From the NCBI RefSeq assembly GCF_014706615.1, contig NZ_CP054877.1:558001-622000 (forward strand): 64,000 nt of DNA. Direction: 5' to 3'. Position numbers and translations under genes: made by a program. The DNA comes from Candidatus Vesicomyosocius sp. SY067_SCS001 (GTDB lineage Bacteria; Pseudomonadota; Gammaproteobacteria; PS1; Pseudothioglobaceae). The notes under the pieces are model-generated. The model was not told the DNA's origin. It made no database searches and saw nothing but the letters and a program-made list of their open reading frames with translations. Each line of letters begins with the position of its first letter. The stretch's first letter is position 1. This document shows, one piece after another, positions 1 through 9,271 of the stretch.

Positions 1-1243
1 TAGGAATTGTAGTATTTCTATGAATTATTTTTTCCACTAATCCACCCATTGTTTCAAGTCCAAGTGACAATGGTAAAACATCTAATAACAATATGTCATT
101 TTGTGATTTATTACCAGCTAGAATATTAGCCTGTATTGCTGCGCCTTTAGCAACAACTTCATCAGGATTAATAGAACATAAAACTGGTTTATTAAATAAA
201 TCACTTACCATAGAACAAACTAATGGTATACGTGTAGAACCACCTACCATAATAACATCTTTAATGTTTTCAACATCAACTTGTGCATCTCTAATAGCTT
301 GTTTAGTTAACAATAAAGTGCGTTTAATAAGTACTTTAGCTAGAGTTTCAAATTTTTTCTTAGTAATACAATAAGGTTTTTTAATACAGTCAAATTCTGA
401 AAATTCATAATTACTCAAAGTTTCTTTAGCAGTACGTGAAAATTGTTTAATTTCTTGCATTTGAGAAGGTGTAAGTTCATTAATACCTAACTTCTCAATA
501 CAATCATTAACAATTAGTTCATCAAAATCATCTCCGCCTAAGGTAGTATCACCACCTATTGCTAACACTTTGAACACACCTTTGCTAAAATTTAAAATTG
601 AAATATCAAACGTACCACCACCTAAATCATAAATAGCATGTACACCATCTTCACCTGATTCTAAGCCGTAAGCAACTGCTGCTGCTGTTGGTTCATTAAT
701 CAAGCGTAAAATTTTAAGTCCAGCTAAAGTTGCTGCATCTTTAGTTGCTTGACGTTGTGCATCATTGAAATAAGCTGGTACAGTAATTACTGCACCAGAT
801 AACATGCCACCCAGTGAATCTTCAGCTCTTTGTTTAAGTGAAGATAAAATACTAGCAGAAATTTCAACTGCAGATATTTTTCCCATAGAGGTATGAAATA
901 ATACATTATTTCCATTTTCAAATAATTGATAAGGGCAATTTTTAAACGTACTCACTTCTTCATAGCTCATACCTATAAAACGTTTGATTGAAATAAAAGT
1001 ATTAGTTGGGTCAGTTTTTGCATAAGGATAGGCATTACAACCAACCGTTAATTTGTTATCCTTACCACAATGCACAACTGAAGGTAAAATAACCTCGTTA
1101 TTTTCATCCATGATAACTTTACTTTGACCACTTATAACGGATGCAACTAATGAATTTGTCGTACCTAAATCAATACCAATCACCAATTTATGCTGATGTG
1201 GTTCTGATACTTGACCGGGTTCTGATATTTGTAATAAAGACAT
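1..1243 (-). CDS. hscA: HscA, Fe-S assembly Hsp70 chaperone (3' end outside the window)
   Basis: This is a specialised Hsp70 that works with the J-protein HscB to release Fe-S clusters from the scaffold IscU. It opens at the ATG ending at 1243 and reads without a stop to the left edge, giving about 414 residues. Visible are the Hsp70 signature DLGTTNS (residues 25-31), [12 protein letters not shown], the phosphate-binding [18 protein letters not shown], and LGLETMGG at the start of the substrate domain. The roughly 20-residue extension before the signature is typical of HscA rather than DnaK. The missing part is the rest of the substrate-binding domain. It is the last visible gene of the isc operon, directly after hscB. 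Identification is secure. Confidence 0.95.
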   Translation of the reverse strand, partial: MSLLQISEPGQVSEPHQHKLVIGIDLGTTNSLVASVISGQSKVIMDENNEVILPSVVHCGKDNKLTVGCNAYPYAKTDPTNTFISIKRFIGMSYEEVSTFKNCPYQLFENGNNVLFHTSMGKISAVEISASILSSLKQRAEDSLGGMLSGAVITVPAYFNDAQRQATKDAATLAGLKILRLINEPTAAAVAYGLESGEDGVHAIYDLGGGTFDISILNFSKGVFKVLAIGGDTTLGGDDFDELIVNDCIEKLGINELTPSQMQEIKQFSRTAKETLSNYEFSEFDCIKKPYCITKKKFETLAKVLIKRTLLLTKQAIRDAQVDVENIKDVIMVGGSTRIPLVCSMVSDLFNKPVLCSINPDEVVAKGAAIQANILAGNKSQNDILLLDVLPLSLGLETMGGLVEKIIHRNTTIP

Positions 1244-1258
1244 TATTAATATTAATTA

Positions 1259-1774
1259 CTATAGCCACTCACTCATTAATTGGTTTGCATGAGTATTTAA
1301 ATGTTCATAGAATTTTAATTCTCTAACTAAATTTTTAATTTTATTAAATGTTTTTGTGTTGGTAAATAAGAGTCTAATATTATCTACATTATGTTTAATA
1401 TTTAAATCATTTTTTTCAATAAAATCATATAGCTTAACCTCATCTTTACTGATTTTAATTAATTCTAAATTCTCTCTTAATTCAATTTGATTCATTAAAA
1501 ACTTAACATCCATTTGAGTGTATTTCTCATCAAATGCATCAATACCATTTAATTCTAATAAATAATTAGCGCGATTAAGTGGAGATTTTAAAGTATCAAA
1601 TGCTGTGTTAATTAATGAGGTATTTTGCAATGCTAAAGCTCTTTCTTTGGCACTACTAGTGACAAATCTATCAGGATGAAATTTTGCGACTTGTTGTTGA
1701 TATTCAGCGTTAAGATTAATAATATTTATATTAAAATCAGGCTCTATTGAAAATAATTCAAAATAGTTTTCCAT
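1259..1774 (-). CDS. hscB: HscB, J-domain co-chaperone of Fe-S assembly
   Basis: HscB delivers IscU to HscA and stimulates the HscA ATPase. The protein has an N-terminal J domain with the HPD tripeptide near residue 33 (KFHPDRF) and a helical C-terminal domain that in the family binds IscU. I start at the ATG at 1774 (MENYFELFS), which aligns with the usual family N-terminus. An upstream in-frame TTG at 1786 would add four residues and abut the iscA stop. It lies between iscA and hscA in the standard isc order. About 171 residues is normal for the family. Confidence 0.93.
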   Translation of the reverse strand: MENYFELFSIEPDFNINIINLNAEYQQQVAKFHPDRFVTSSAKERALALQNTSLINTAFDTLKSPLNRANYLLELNGIDAFDEKYTQMDVKFLMNQIELRENLELIKISKDEVKLYDFIEKNDLNIKHNVDNIRLLFTNTKTFNKIKNLVRELKFYEHLNTHANQLMSEWL

Positions 1775-1786
1775 TTTTTTAAACAA

Positions 1787-2110
1787 CTAAACCGTAAAAG
1801 ATTCACCACAGCCACATTCAGCTTTAGCATTTGGATTGTTAAATTCAAAGCCTTCATTTAAACCCTTCTTAACGTAATCAACTTGTGTTCCATCTAAATA
1901 AATTAAACTCTTTGTATCAACAATAATTTTAACACCATTATCTTCAAATACAGTGTCATCATCAAAAGTACCATCAACAAACTCCATGTTATAACCAAGA
2001 CCAGAACAGCCTGTAGTTTGTACTCTAAGGCGAATACCTATGCCAGAACCACGATTGGTTAAAAACTCAACAATTCGTTCTACCGCACTCTCAGTTAAAG
2101 TAACTGCCAT
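1787..2110 (-). CDS. iscA: IscA, A-type Fe-S carrier
   Basis: This A-type carrier accepts Fe-S clusters or iron and passes them to apo-proteins. It has 107 residues, the usual size. The three conserved cysteines are present: C35 in TTGCSGLGY, and C99 and C101 in the C-terminal CGCGESF. The gene lies six bases downstream of iscU and directly before hscB, the classical iscU-iscA-hscB order, so it is probably expressed from the iscR promoter. The alternative ErpA assignment is less likely because of this operon position. Confidence 0.95.
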   Translation of the reverse strand: MAVTLTESAVERIVEFLTNRGSGIGIRLRVQTTGCSGLGYNMEFVDGTFDDDTVFEDNGVKIIVDTKSLIYLDGTQVDYVKKGLNEGFEFNNPNAKAECGCGESFTV

Positions 2111-2116
2111 TATTAA

Positions 2117-2494
2117 TTAAATTTTGCTTTTAATGTCATTAATAGCTGCTTTGATAGCATCTTCAGCTAAAACTGAACAATGTATCTTAACAGGCGGTAG
2201 GGATAACTCTTCTGCAATGTCAGAATTTTTAATTTTTGTTGCTTCATCTAATGTTTTTCCCTTAACCCATTGTGTTAATAATGAACTTGATGCAATAGCA
2301 GAACCACAACCATAGGTTTTAAATTTAGCATCTTCAATCACACCGTTATCATCAATCTTAATTTGCAAACGCATCACATCACCACATGCAGGCGCACCTA
2401 CCATACCAGTACCCACGTTCTTAGCATCTTTATCTAAAACTCCTACATTTCGTGGATTTTCATAATGATCCATCACTTTTTTACCATATGCCAT
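2117..2494 (-). CDS. iscU: IscU, Fe-S cluster scaffold
   Basis: IscU is the scaffold on which IscS sulfur and iron are assembled into [2Fe-2S] clusters. The 125 residues include all three ligand cysteines (C37 in GAPACGDV, C63 in TYGCGSA, C106 in KIHCSV) and the LPPVK motif (residues 99-103) recognised by HscA. The conserved aspartate beside C37 is also present. It sits between iscS and iscA in the isc operon. Nothing suggests decay. Confidence 0.96.
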   Translation of the reverse strand: MAYGKKVMDHYENPRNVGVLDKDAKNVGTGMVGAPACGDVMRLQIKIDDNGVIEDAKFKTYGCGSAIASSSLLTQWVKGKTLDEATKIKNSDIAEELSLPPVKIHCSVLAEDAIKAAINDIKSKI

Positions 2495-2572
2495 CTCTTT
2501 TCCCCTTTTAGTGCTTATTGTTAATATAATCTTGTTGTAAATCTTTAATCTAAATATTATATTACACTTATT

Positions 2573-3787
2573 TTAATGTGCCGACCATTCAACCTTACTA
2601 ATATCAACACCATCTTTGAACATATCCCAAAGTGGTGATAAATCACGTAATTTATCAACTTTAGCTCGTACTAAATCTATAGCTTTGTCAACTTGTACTT
2701 CAGTAGTATAACGTCCAATAGTAAATCTAATTGATGAGTGGGCTAATTCATCGTTTAAACCCAGAGCACGTAGAACGTACGAAGGTTCAAGACTTGAACT
2801 AGTACAAGCTGAACCTGAAGATACAGCAATATCATTAATAGCCATCATTAGTGATTCTCCTTCAACATAATTAAAACTAATGTTTAGATTACCGGGAATA
2901 CGATTTTCCATATCACCATTTACCACAACCTCTTCCATATCAATAAAACCTACTAATAAACGATCACGCAATTGTCTAATTTTTGTATTTTCTTCTCTCA
3001 TTTCAACTTGTGCTATCGCAAAGGCCTCGCCCATGCCAACAATCTGATGTGTGGCTAGAGTTCCTGAACGCATACCTCTTTCATGTCCACCGCCATGCAT
3101 TTGCGCCTCAATTCGTACACGTGGCTTACGACGTACATAAAGCGCACCCATACCTTTAGGTCCATAAATTTTATGGGCTGAAAAACTCATTAAATCAACG
3201 GATAATTCTGATAAATTAATCGCTACTTTTCCTGCTGATTGTGCCGCATCAACATGAAAAAAAATATTATTATCATGGCAAAGATTACCAATAGCTTCAA
3301 TATCTTGAATCACACCAATTTCATTATTAACATGCATGATTGATACCAATATAGTATCTTCACACATAGCATCTCTTAAGATATTTAGGTCTAATAAACC
3401 ATTTGACATGGGATCTAAATACGTCACCTTAAAATCTTCACGTTCTAATTGTCGACAAGTATCTAACACAGATTTATGTTCAGTTTTTAAAGTGATAATA
3501 TGCTTGCCTTTTTTATGATAAAAGTGTGCAATACCTTTAATGGCCAGGTTATTAGACTCAGTCGCACCAGAAGTCCAAACAATTTCTTTTGGATCAGCCA
3601 TAATCAAATTAGCCACCTGTTCTCTGGCTTTTTTAACAGCTTCATCGGCTTGCCAGCCATAATAATGAGAATTTGATGCAGAATTACCAAACTTACCATC
3701 CTTTGTCAAATATTGTATCATTTTTTGAGCAACACGTTCATCAACAGGGGTTGTTGCTGAATAATCCATATAAGTAGGTATTGACAT
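2573..3787 (-). CDS. iscS: IscS, cysteine desulfurase
   Basis: IscS is a PLP enzyme that takes sulfur from L-cysteine and supplies Fe-S assembly and tRNA thiolation. The PLP lysine lies in [12 protein letters not shown] and the mobile persulfide loop is [20 protein letters not shown], which contains the catalytic cysteine. I place the start at 3787 (MSIPTYMDY) rather than the longer frame to 3820: an AAAGGAGT ribosome-binding site lies just before it, the protein becomes 404 residues as in other IscS, and the overlap with iscR disappears. IscS sulfur could also serve the TtcA encoded at 5891-6640. Confidence 0.96.
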   Translation of the reverse strand: MSIPTYMDYSATTPVDERVAQKMIQYLTKDGKFGNSASNSHYYGWQADEAVKKAREQVANLIMADPKEIVWTSGATESNNLAIKGIAHFYHKKGKHIITLKTEHKSVLDTCRQLEREDFKVTYLDPMSNGLLDLNILRDAMCEDTILVSIMHVNNEIGVIQDIEAIGNLCHDNNIFFHVDAAQSAGKVAINLSELSVDLMSFSAHKIYGPKGMGALYVRRKPRVRIEAQMHGGGHERGMRSGTLATHQIVGMGEAFAIAQVEMREENTKIRQLRDRLLVGFIDMEEVVVNGDMENRIPGNLNISFNYVEGESLMMAINDIAVSSGSACTSSSLEPSYVLRALGLNDELAHSSIRFTIGRYTTEVQVDKAIDLVRAKVDKLRDLSPLWDMFKDGVDISKVEWSAH

Positions 3788-3788
3788 T

Positions 3789-4208
3789 TTATACTCCTTT
3801 GTTTGAATTATGATCGTCAATTACCATTTGCAAGGTCTTGCCGTTCAAAAATGTTCTAATTTGTTCACTAACCTCGCACCACAATTGATGAGAAATACAT
3901 TGACGTCCATTGTTACATACTTTAATGCCTTTACAACGACGTAAATCAATATTTTCATCTACTGCCTCAATAATTTGGGTTAAATTAATATCACAAGCTT
4001 TAGCATCAAGTAAATAACCACCACCTGGTCCACGTACACTTTTAACCAATTCAGCACGACGTAATTTGGCAAATAACTGTTCCAAGTAAGACAATGAAAT
4101 ATTTTGTCTTTGTGAAATAATGTCTAGAGTAATGGGTTTTCCAGTGTCATTAGATGCCAAATCTAATATTGCAGTTACTGCATAACGACCTTTGGTTGTT
4201 AATTGCAT
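3789..4208 (-). CDS. iscR: IscR, Rrf2-family [2Fe-2S] regulator
   Basis: IscR senses Fe-S status and, in its cluster-bound form, represses the isc operon. The 139 residues have an N-terminal winged helix ([10 protein letters not shown] at the start) and the cluster ligands C92, C98, C104 and H107, at the same positions as in the E. coli protein. It is the first gene of iscR-iscS-iscU-iscA-hscB-hscA, and a promoter with an overlapping palindrome lies just upstream, consistent with autoregulation. Retention of a regulator is notable in a reduced genome. Confidence 0.95.
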   Translation of the reverse strand: MQLTTKGRYAVTAILDLASNDTGKPITLDIISQRQNISLSYLEQLFAKLRRAELVKSVRGPGGGYLLDAKACDINLTQIIEAVDENIDLRRCKGIKVCNNGRQCISHQLWCEVSEQIRTFLNGKTLQMVIDDHNSNKGV

Positions 4209-4236
4209 ATCGGTCCTAATTCTAATAATAACAATA

Positions 4237-4268
4237 ATTATACACTTAACCTAGTTATTTAGTCAAGT
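4237..4268 (-). promoter_or_regulatory. isc operon promoter with overlapping IscR-like palindrome
   Basis: Read on the minus strand there is TTGACT (4266-4261), an 18-base spacer and a perfect TATAAT (4242-4237), 28 bases before the iscR ATG. A dyad with ACTT...AAGT ends (4244-4268) covers the -35 box and spacer, placed as in known type-1 IscR operators. The sequence elements are seen; binding by IscR is inferred. Confidence 0.6.
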
Positions 4269-4290
4269 AAAGAACCTTAACACCAAATAG

Positions 4291-4989
4291 TTATTTACTT
4301 TCAATCTCCAAATCATTCATAGAAGCTCCTTGCTGGTCTTTAATATTCAATTTCTTTGAAATCTTATGCAATTGTAAATCCACATCGTGCAAATGTAGCA
4401 AAATAAAATTAATAGCCTTAACAGTAGGATCATCAACATTATTACCCACAGCATAAGAGTCAAAATGGCTTGATTGAATTTTATTATTTTTCAAAACACG
4501 ACCAGGAACACCAACAACTGTCTGAGATTCATCAATAGATTTAACTACCACAGAATTTGAACCTACTCTAACATTATCAGCAAGTACAATTGGACCTAGT
4601 ATCTTTGCGCCAGCGCCAATCACTACATTATTACCTAAGACAGGATGGCGTTTACCTTTTTGCCAAGTTGTTCCACCAAGTGTAACTCCATGGTACAAAG
4701 TACAATCATCACCAATTTCAGCAGTTTCACCAATAACTACACCCATACCATGATCAATAAAAAAACGCCGACCAATAACAGCACCGGGATGAATTTCAAT
4801 ACCTGTAAACCATCTTGCTAGTGATGATACAAATCTTGCTAGCCATTTAAATTTAAACCTCCACAGTCGATGACTCAAACGATAAAATAACATAGCTTGC
4901 ACACCTGAATAACAAGTTATAATCTCAAAGACATTTCTAGCAGCAGGATCACGATCAAAAATACTTTGAATATCTTCAATAAATTTCAT
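4291..4989 (-). CDS. cysE: CysE, serine O-acetyltransferase
   Basis: CysE makes O-acetylserine from serine and acetyl-CoA, the committed step of cysteine synthesis. It is the shorter bacterial form (about 232 residues). Visible are the family motifs DRDPAARN near the N-terminus, [19 protein letters not shown] with the catalytic-region histidine, and the left-handed beta-helix hexapeptide repeats ending in VVGVPGRV. The C-terminal tail after about residue 170 is unusual in sequence. I prefer the ATG at 4989 because it aligns with the family. An in-frame ATG at 5016 has a GAGG upstream and would add nine residues. It follows the isc operon on the same strand, so cysteine supply sits beside cysteine desulfuration. 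Confidence 0.9.
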   Translation of the reverse strand: MKFIEDIQSIFDRDPAARNVFEIITCYSGVQAMLFYRLSHRLWRFKFKWLARFVSSLARWFTGIEIHPGAVIGRRFFIDHGMGVVIGETAEIGDDCTLYHGVTLGGTTWQKGKRHPVLGNNVVIGAGAKILGPIVLADNVRVGSNSVVVKSIDESQTVVGVPGRVLKNNKIQSSHFDSYAVGNNVDDPTVKAINFILLHLHDVDLQLHKISKKLNIKDQQGASMNDLEIESK

Positions 4990-5058
4990 AGGTAAAATTA
5001 TATCATATAAGCCCATAATGCCTCAAATTTCGTTTATATATAAACCAATTCTATTGTA

Positions 5059-5898
5059 TTAATACTTAATAACTGATTTAAAACGCTTATAATTCCATAA
5101 ATATTGCTCTGGTTGAGTTGTAACTAAATCTTCAATAACTTTATTCATTAATGATACATCATCTCCAAGTATATTAGTATCAGACAGTATTTGTACTGGT
5201 TTAAGATTAAGTTCATAGCCCTTGGCGTTTGGTAGACGTTTTGTCCACGCCATGATTACTTTAGCATTATTCTTTCTAGTAAGTCTTACTAGTAAAGTCA
5301 TGGTACGTGTATTTTGTGAAAAAAATGGTGCTAAAATACTACCAATTTCACCAGGATCTTGGTCAGGTAAAATAGCAATAAGTTGTTTTTTATTAATTGC
5401 TCTTTGTAATTTAATAACACCTTCTTTATTAGCTGGTACCATTAATAAGTTCCCCTGCTCTCGTTTTGAAAGTAATAACCTGTTTTGTTGTTTATTTTTT
5501 AAAATTTTATACATAAATGTGACTGGCTTAATTAGTGATATCATTCTAGCTACCAACTCCCAACAGCCAAAATGTGGTACTAATAAGATAATAGCTTTAT
5601 TACTTCTAAGATGATGAATACCCAAGGTTTTTGTAACGTATTTGACATTATCATCAAAATTCTTAAACCAAATAAATCCAGATTCACTTAAACCTTTACC
5701 TAACTCTACTAGAGATTTTCTAATTAGAGTCTGTTGTTGTTTTGAGTTTAATCCTGGAAAACAAAGTTGAATATTTTTACTTACTATAGCTCTAGAGTTA
5801 GACTTTGTTAAATACAAATATTGGCCAATAACCATACCAATAAAATGATTTAATTTCAGCGGTATAATTGAAAAAATCCAAAGAATAAACCTAATCAT
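5059..5898 (-). CDS. LpxL/LpxM-family lipid A late acyltransferase
   Basis: This is a membrane-bound acyltransferase of the HtrB/LpxL/LpxM family, which adds secondary acyl chains to lipid A. The HX4E catalytic motif is visible (HFGCWE), followed by PDQDPG and the APFF region typical of the family, with an N-terminal membrane anchor. The ATG at 5898 is preferred, giving about 279 residues. The longer frame to 5919 runs further into ttcA. The gene overlaps the ttcA end by eight bases, so the two are probably co-transcribed. Which family member it represents cannot be decided from sequence alone. Confidence 0.85.
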   Translation of the reverse strand: MIRFILWIFSIIPLKLNHFIGMVIGQYLYLTKSNSRAIVSKNIQLCFPGLNSKQQQTLIRKSLVELGKGLSESGFIWFKNFDDNVKYVTKTLGIHHLRSNKAIILLVPHFGCWELVARMISLIKPVTFMYKILKNKQQNRLLLSKREQGNLLMVPANKEGVIKLQRAINKKQLIAILPDQDPGEIGSILAPFFSQNTRTMTLLVRLTRKNNAKVIMAWTKRLPNAKGYELNLKPVQILSDTNILGDDVSLMNKVIEDLVTTQPEQYLWNYKRFKSVIKY

Positions 5899-6640
5899 TA
5901 TAATCTTTCTTGGTTTCATCCAACATAGGTTTCATGGCGCTTAGTAAATTTTTGTATAAATTAGGTGTGCGTTTTTCTTCAGTTAATAACCACTTCTTAA
6001 AATGTGCCCGCTCAGTAGGTATTTGGTAACAAGCTGGACAAGAATCTTTAATCACAGGTAAATGTGTTATTTTGGCAAAATCAGCCAATTGTCTTTCTCG
6101 AACGTATGTTAGTGGGCGAATAATTCGTAAATCCTTTGCATCATTAATATAATGGGCCTTCATAGTTTGAATTTTGCCATTATGACACATTGACATCATT
6201 AATGATTCAGCCAAATCATCCAAATGATGTCCTAATGCTAAAACATTATAACCTTCACGTCGCGCAACTTGATACATTAGTCCTCGTTTAATACGAGCGC
6301 AAAAAGAGCAATACGAATTTCCTTTCATGCTTTTCTCAGCTTGCTTCATAATCGAAAAAGTTTCGAAGAAATACGGCGTATCAAATTTTCTAAAAAAATA
6401 CTCCAAAGCTTGTGGCTCAAAACCATCTATTTTAGGGTCAATAGTAACCACTCCAAATTCAAAATAAATTGGAGCAGAAACTAAAAAATGTCGAAAAATA
6501 TGGAACAAACTCAACGAGTCTTTACCGCCAGATACTGCCAGAAGTACTTTATCATTTTTCTTAATCATTTTAAAATCATTAATAGCACGACCCACTGATT
6601 TAACTAATAATTTTGGCATAACTATTCTAGACTTAACCAT
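5891..6640 (-). CDS. ttcA: TtcA, tRNA 2-thiocytidine synthase
   Basis: TtcA thiolates cytidine 32 of certain tRNAs using an ATP PP-loop and a [4Fe-4S] cluster. The PP-loop is AVSGGKDSLSL and the cluster cysteines are in CSFCARIKRG, with a third in SCPACYQ; the sequence GHHLDDLAES is also typical. At 249 residues it is shorter than the E. coli protein (about 311), mostly by a short C-terminal end. Sulfur from IscS (2573-3787) is the expected donor. The stop overlaps the start of the acyltransferase gene. Confidence 0.92.
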   Translation of the reverse strand: MVKSRIVMPKLLVKSVGRAINDFKMIKKNDKVLLAVSGGKDSLSLFHIFRHFLVSAPIYFEFGVVTIDPKIDGFEPQALEYFFRKFDTPYFFETFSIMKQAEKSMKGNSYCSFCARIKRGLMYQVARREGYNVLALGHHLDDLAESLMMSMCHNGKIQTMKAHYINDAKDLRIIRPLTYVRERQLADFAKITHLPVIKDSCPACYQIPTERAHFKKWLLTEEKRTPNLYKNLLSAMKPMLDETKKDYND

Positions 6641-7181
6641 ATATCTTTTCTTATAAGGATTTATTTTATTTGTGAAAACCGTTTTATTTATCTTTTTAGA
6701 ATTACTGTATTCAAATTATTTTTAATACCTGCTATACATAAAAAGTCTTCTCGCTATTAGTTATGTTAATGGATATTTCAGATAATAATCTTTTTTTTAC
6801 AACTCCTACTTAGATCACCTTTATTAATAGTATGAGACACTAATCAAATGAAATAGTGCCATAATAGAAAACTAAAATAGTAAATACATTGTAGTTGCTA
6901 ACTCTTTTATTAAATAACCGATATTTGTGTTATTCTTTCTAAGAATTGTAACTTTATATTTAATACTTTTTACATAAAACTATAATTGGATAAAAACTGT
7001 TTTTTTAAAAGGAATAAAAAATCAAATCTTGATAGTTATGAAAGGTAAAATTCATGTTATCTAATTCGGTCAAACCATTTAGTAACATACGAATAATTTC
7101 ATTATATTTTGAATTTAATTGACAGATTTTATGTTTAATTAAAACGAATCTTACTCAGGTTATACGATTATATATCATAAT
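6641..7181. other. Intergenic region without a recognised gene
   Basis: About 540 bases of very AT-rich sequence. No tRNA, terminator-like hairpin or intact reading frame was seen. On the minus strand around 7030-7130 one frame reads for about 35 codons without a stop and looks coding-like, so this may be an eroded gene, but I do not recognise a family. Confidence 0.4.
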
Positions 7182-8552
7182 TTATAATGGTGATAATTGA
7201 TCAATGATTTCTTTAAAATTAAGCACTGATTCTTGATAATTTTTAAATACTTGGATATAATTAAGATTTGCACTTTGTTCATTATTTTGCGCTGCAATAA
7301 CAAAACTTACCTGAGAGTTAGCATTATTATATCTTCGTCTTTCTTCAACAGTTCGAGCTTTGGCAGTTTTTATTTGTGCTTTGCTTAATTCAAGCATTTC
7401 TACTAAATATTTGATCTTTTGTTCTAATACATATGCTTTAGCATAAATACTTAGTAATTGTTCTTGCTTTTTTTCTTTAGCTTTAGCAAGCATTATTTGT
7501 GTTTTTGTAATGTTTGATTTAGCTTGAATATTACCGATAGGATAGCTAAAATCTAAGCCAATATTCCATGATGAACTTGGATTAGAAATAGAGTTTGTAT
7601 AATAGCTACTTTTACTCTCATTCGTAATACCAAGTTTTAAGTCAAATTGTGCTTTTGAATTACTCTTATCATTCTTTAATTGAAGTTCTAACAAATCTTG
7701 ATTTAAATCAGCTATTTTTAATATTCTAGAATTATCTAATAAGTACTGTTTAAGATCATCTTTATTAATTATGTAGGGCTTATATAAATCAAATTCAGCT
7801 TTAACGCTATAAAGATTAATATCTAACATAATAGATAGTTCATAACGTAAAATATTCAAATATTGTTGAGTTTGAAGTTGCCTCTGTTTAGCACTATGAT
7901 AAGCATCTTCTTGTAGTAACACATCAACTTTGTCAATAACTGCCATATTAAATTTTTGTTTAACTAAAGTTAATTCTTGAGTTGCTAAATCTAGACGTTG
8001 ATTATCAATTATTAAACGCTCTTGTATGTAAGCTAAATCAATAAATTTCTTTAATTGGATAAGAATAAAAGCTTCTTTTTGTTCAGCAATATTAAGTTTA
8101 GATATTTGTATGTTAATACTAGATAAACCCGTATTTAGTTGATCATTTATACCACTTGCATTCTTTAATAATGGATGCACATAATCAATAGATAATTTAC
8201 TATTATTAGTATCTAGATTAATATTTGTATTCTTATTTTGTTGTCCCCAGCTATGTTTAAAAGTAATATTAGCACCTGAACTTACTATTTTTTTAGTTGC
8301 TAAAAAATCAACTGAAATGGTATTTAAATTATTATCTATATCTGCATTATTAAAATTAGTTTTTACTCCAACAAGCCAATCTTGATTAGCTGTAGTTACT
8401 TGTTGATCAATTTTCTTAATTTGTAAAGATAAATCAAGCTTTGTAAAAAAAGGATGTATCTCTTCTAAACGTTCAATAAATTTATTTTGTGTCATTGCTT
8501 TAGCATTAAAACAAAAAATAAAAATAAAAATAAAAATAAAATGTTTTTTCAT
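7182..8552 (-). CDS. TolC-family outer-membrane efflux protein
   Basis: A 456-residue protein of the outer-membrane factor (TolC) type, expected to form the outer-membrane channel of a tripartite export system. It has a signal peptide (MKKHFIFIFIFIFCFNAKA), long helical repeats rich in LN, Q and K, and the QEQLLSIYAKAYVLEQKI and NSQVSFVIAAQNN regions characteristic of the duplicated OEP helices. The alternating F/I signal sequence is written by near-perfect AAAAAT-type hexamer repeats at about 8513-8542. The start overlaps the aroK stop by four bases. The inner-membrane and periplasmic partners are not in this window. Confidence 0.85.
   Translation of the reverse strand: MKKHFIFIFIFIFCFNAKAMTQNKFIERLEEIHPFFTKLDLSLQIKKIDQQVTTANQDWLVGVKTNFNNADIDNNLNTISVDFLATKKIVSSGANITFKHSWGQQNKNTNINLDTNNSKLSIDYVHPLLKNASGINDQLNTGLSSINIQISKLNIAEQKEAFILIQLKKFIDLAYIQERLIIDNQRLDLATQELTLVKQKFNMAVIDKVDVLLQEDAYHSAKQRQLQTQQYLNILRYELSIMLDINLYSVKAEFDLYKPYIINKDDLKQYLLDNSRILKIADLNQDLLELQLKNDKSNSKAQFDLKLGITNESKSSYYTNSISNPSSSWNIGLDFSYPIGNIQAKSNITKTQIMLAKAKEKKQEQLLSIYAKAYVLEQKIKYLVEMLELSKAQIKTAKARTVEERRRYNNANSQVSFVIAAQNNEQSANLNYIQVFKNYQESVLNFKEIIDQLSPL
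8513..8542. repeat. Short AAAAAT-type tandem repeat inside the tolC-like signal peptide
   Basis: About five near-identical six-base units (AAAAAT on the plus strand) encode repeating Phe-Ile pairs in the signal peptide. Because six is a multiple of three, unit gain or loss would lengthen or shorten the hydrophobic core without shifting the frame. Confidence 0.7.
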
Positions 8553-9073
8553 ATCGGAATGACTTTTATAATTTCACTAACAATAGCGTATAATTTTTTA
8601 TCTGTAGTATCAATTACTACATCTGCCACTGTCTGATATAAAAACTCCCGTTTTAATAATAAATTATTAATAGTTCTTCCTCTGTCATATGATTGTTCAA
8701 GTAGAGGCCTAGATTTAGAATTCATGGTATACTTAAGTAATTGTTCAACTGTTGATGATAGATATATTACAAAATTACCCTGTTTAAGGATTTTTCGATT
8801 TTGAGGATTAACAACAATGCCACCACCAGTGGCAATAACAATATGCTTAATTTCACATAAATCAGATAATATTTGTATTTCACGTTTGCGAAAGCCTTTC
8901 TCTCCCTCTACATCAAAAATATGATTAATAGAAACACCTGTTCGTGCTACTATCTCAAAATCTGAATCAAAAAAATCACGATTAAGAATGCAGGCTAAAC
9001 GACGACCGACTGATGTTTTACCAGAGCCCATAGGCCCGACTAAAATAATATTTCTTGATGAATTGCTACTCAC
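8549..9073 (-). CDS. aroK: AroK, shikimate kinase
   Basis: Shikimate kinase phosphorylates shikimate in the chorismate pathway. The 174 residues carry the P-loop GPMGSGKT (13-20), the shikimate-binding SDFEIVARTG, FRKREIQIL and ATGGGIV, and a lid arginine region near NSKSRPLL. It overlaps the tolC-like gene at its 3' end. The downstream enzymes AroA, PheA and TyrA are at 45-50 kb in this window. The usual neighbour aroB was not found here. Confidence 0.94.
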   Translation of the reverse strand: MSSNSSRNIILVGPMGSGKTSVGRRLACILNRDFFDSDFEIVARTGVSINHIFDVEGEKGFRKREIQILSDLCEIKHIVIATGGGIVVNPQNRKILKQGNFVIYLSSTVEQLLKYTMNSKSRPLLEQSYDRGRTINNLLLKREFLYQTVADVVIDTTDKKLYAIVSEIIKVIPI

Positions 9074-9271
9074 GAAAGGTTATACTGATTCGTAACTGAA
9101 ATAACCATACGAATACGATATCTTATCATTTTTGTTAAATTGAAAAAATACCATAAGTTTCATATTCTATTTTTATTCCTTTGGTTTTGAGTAATAAAAT
9201 AATAATTTTTTTGCTTTTACAATACTAAAATAACATGTTTTTTTGAAAATCGTTCACATAATATAAATTCA

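Noticed and set aside
93-374. Plus-strand reading frame of 93 codons
   Set aside because: It lies wholly inside hscA on the other strand and has no ribosome-binding site or family resemblance, so it is a shadow of the Hsp70 gene.
5222-5614. 130-codon plus-strand frame opposite the acyltransferase
   Set aside because: It is antisense to a gene with a clear HX4E active site and is itself without recognisable features.
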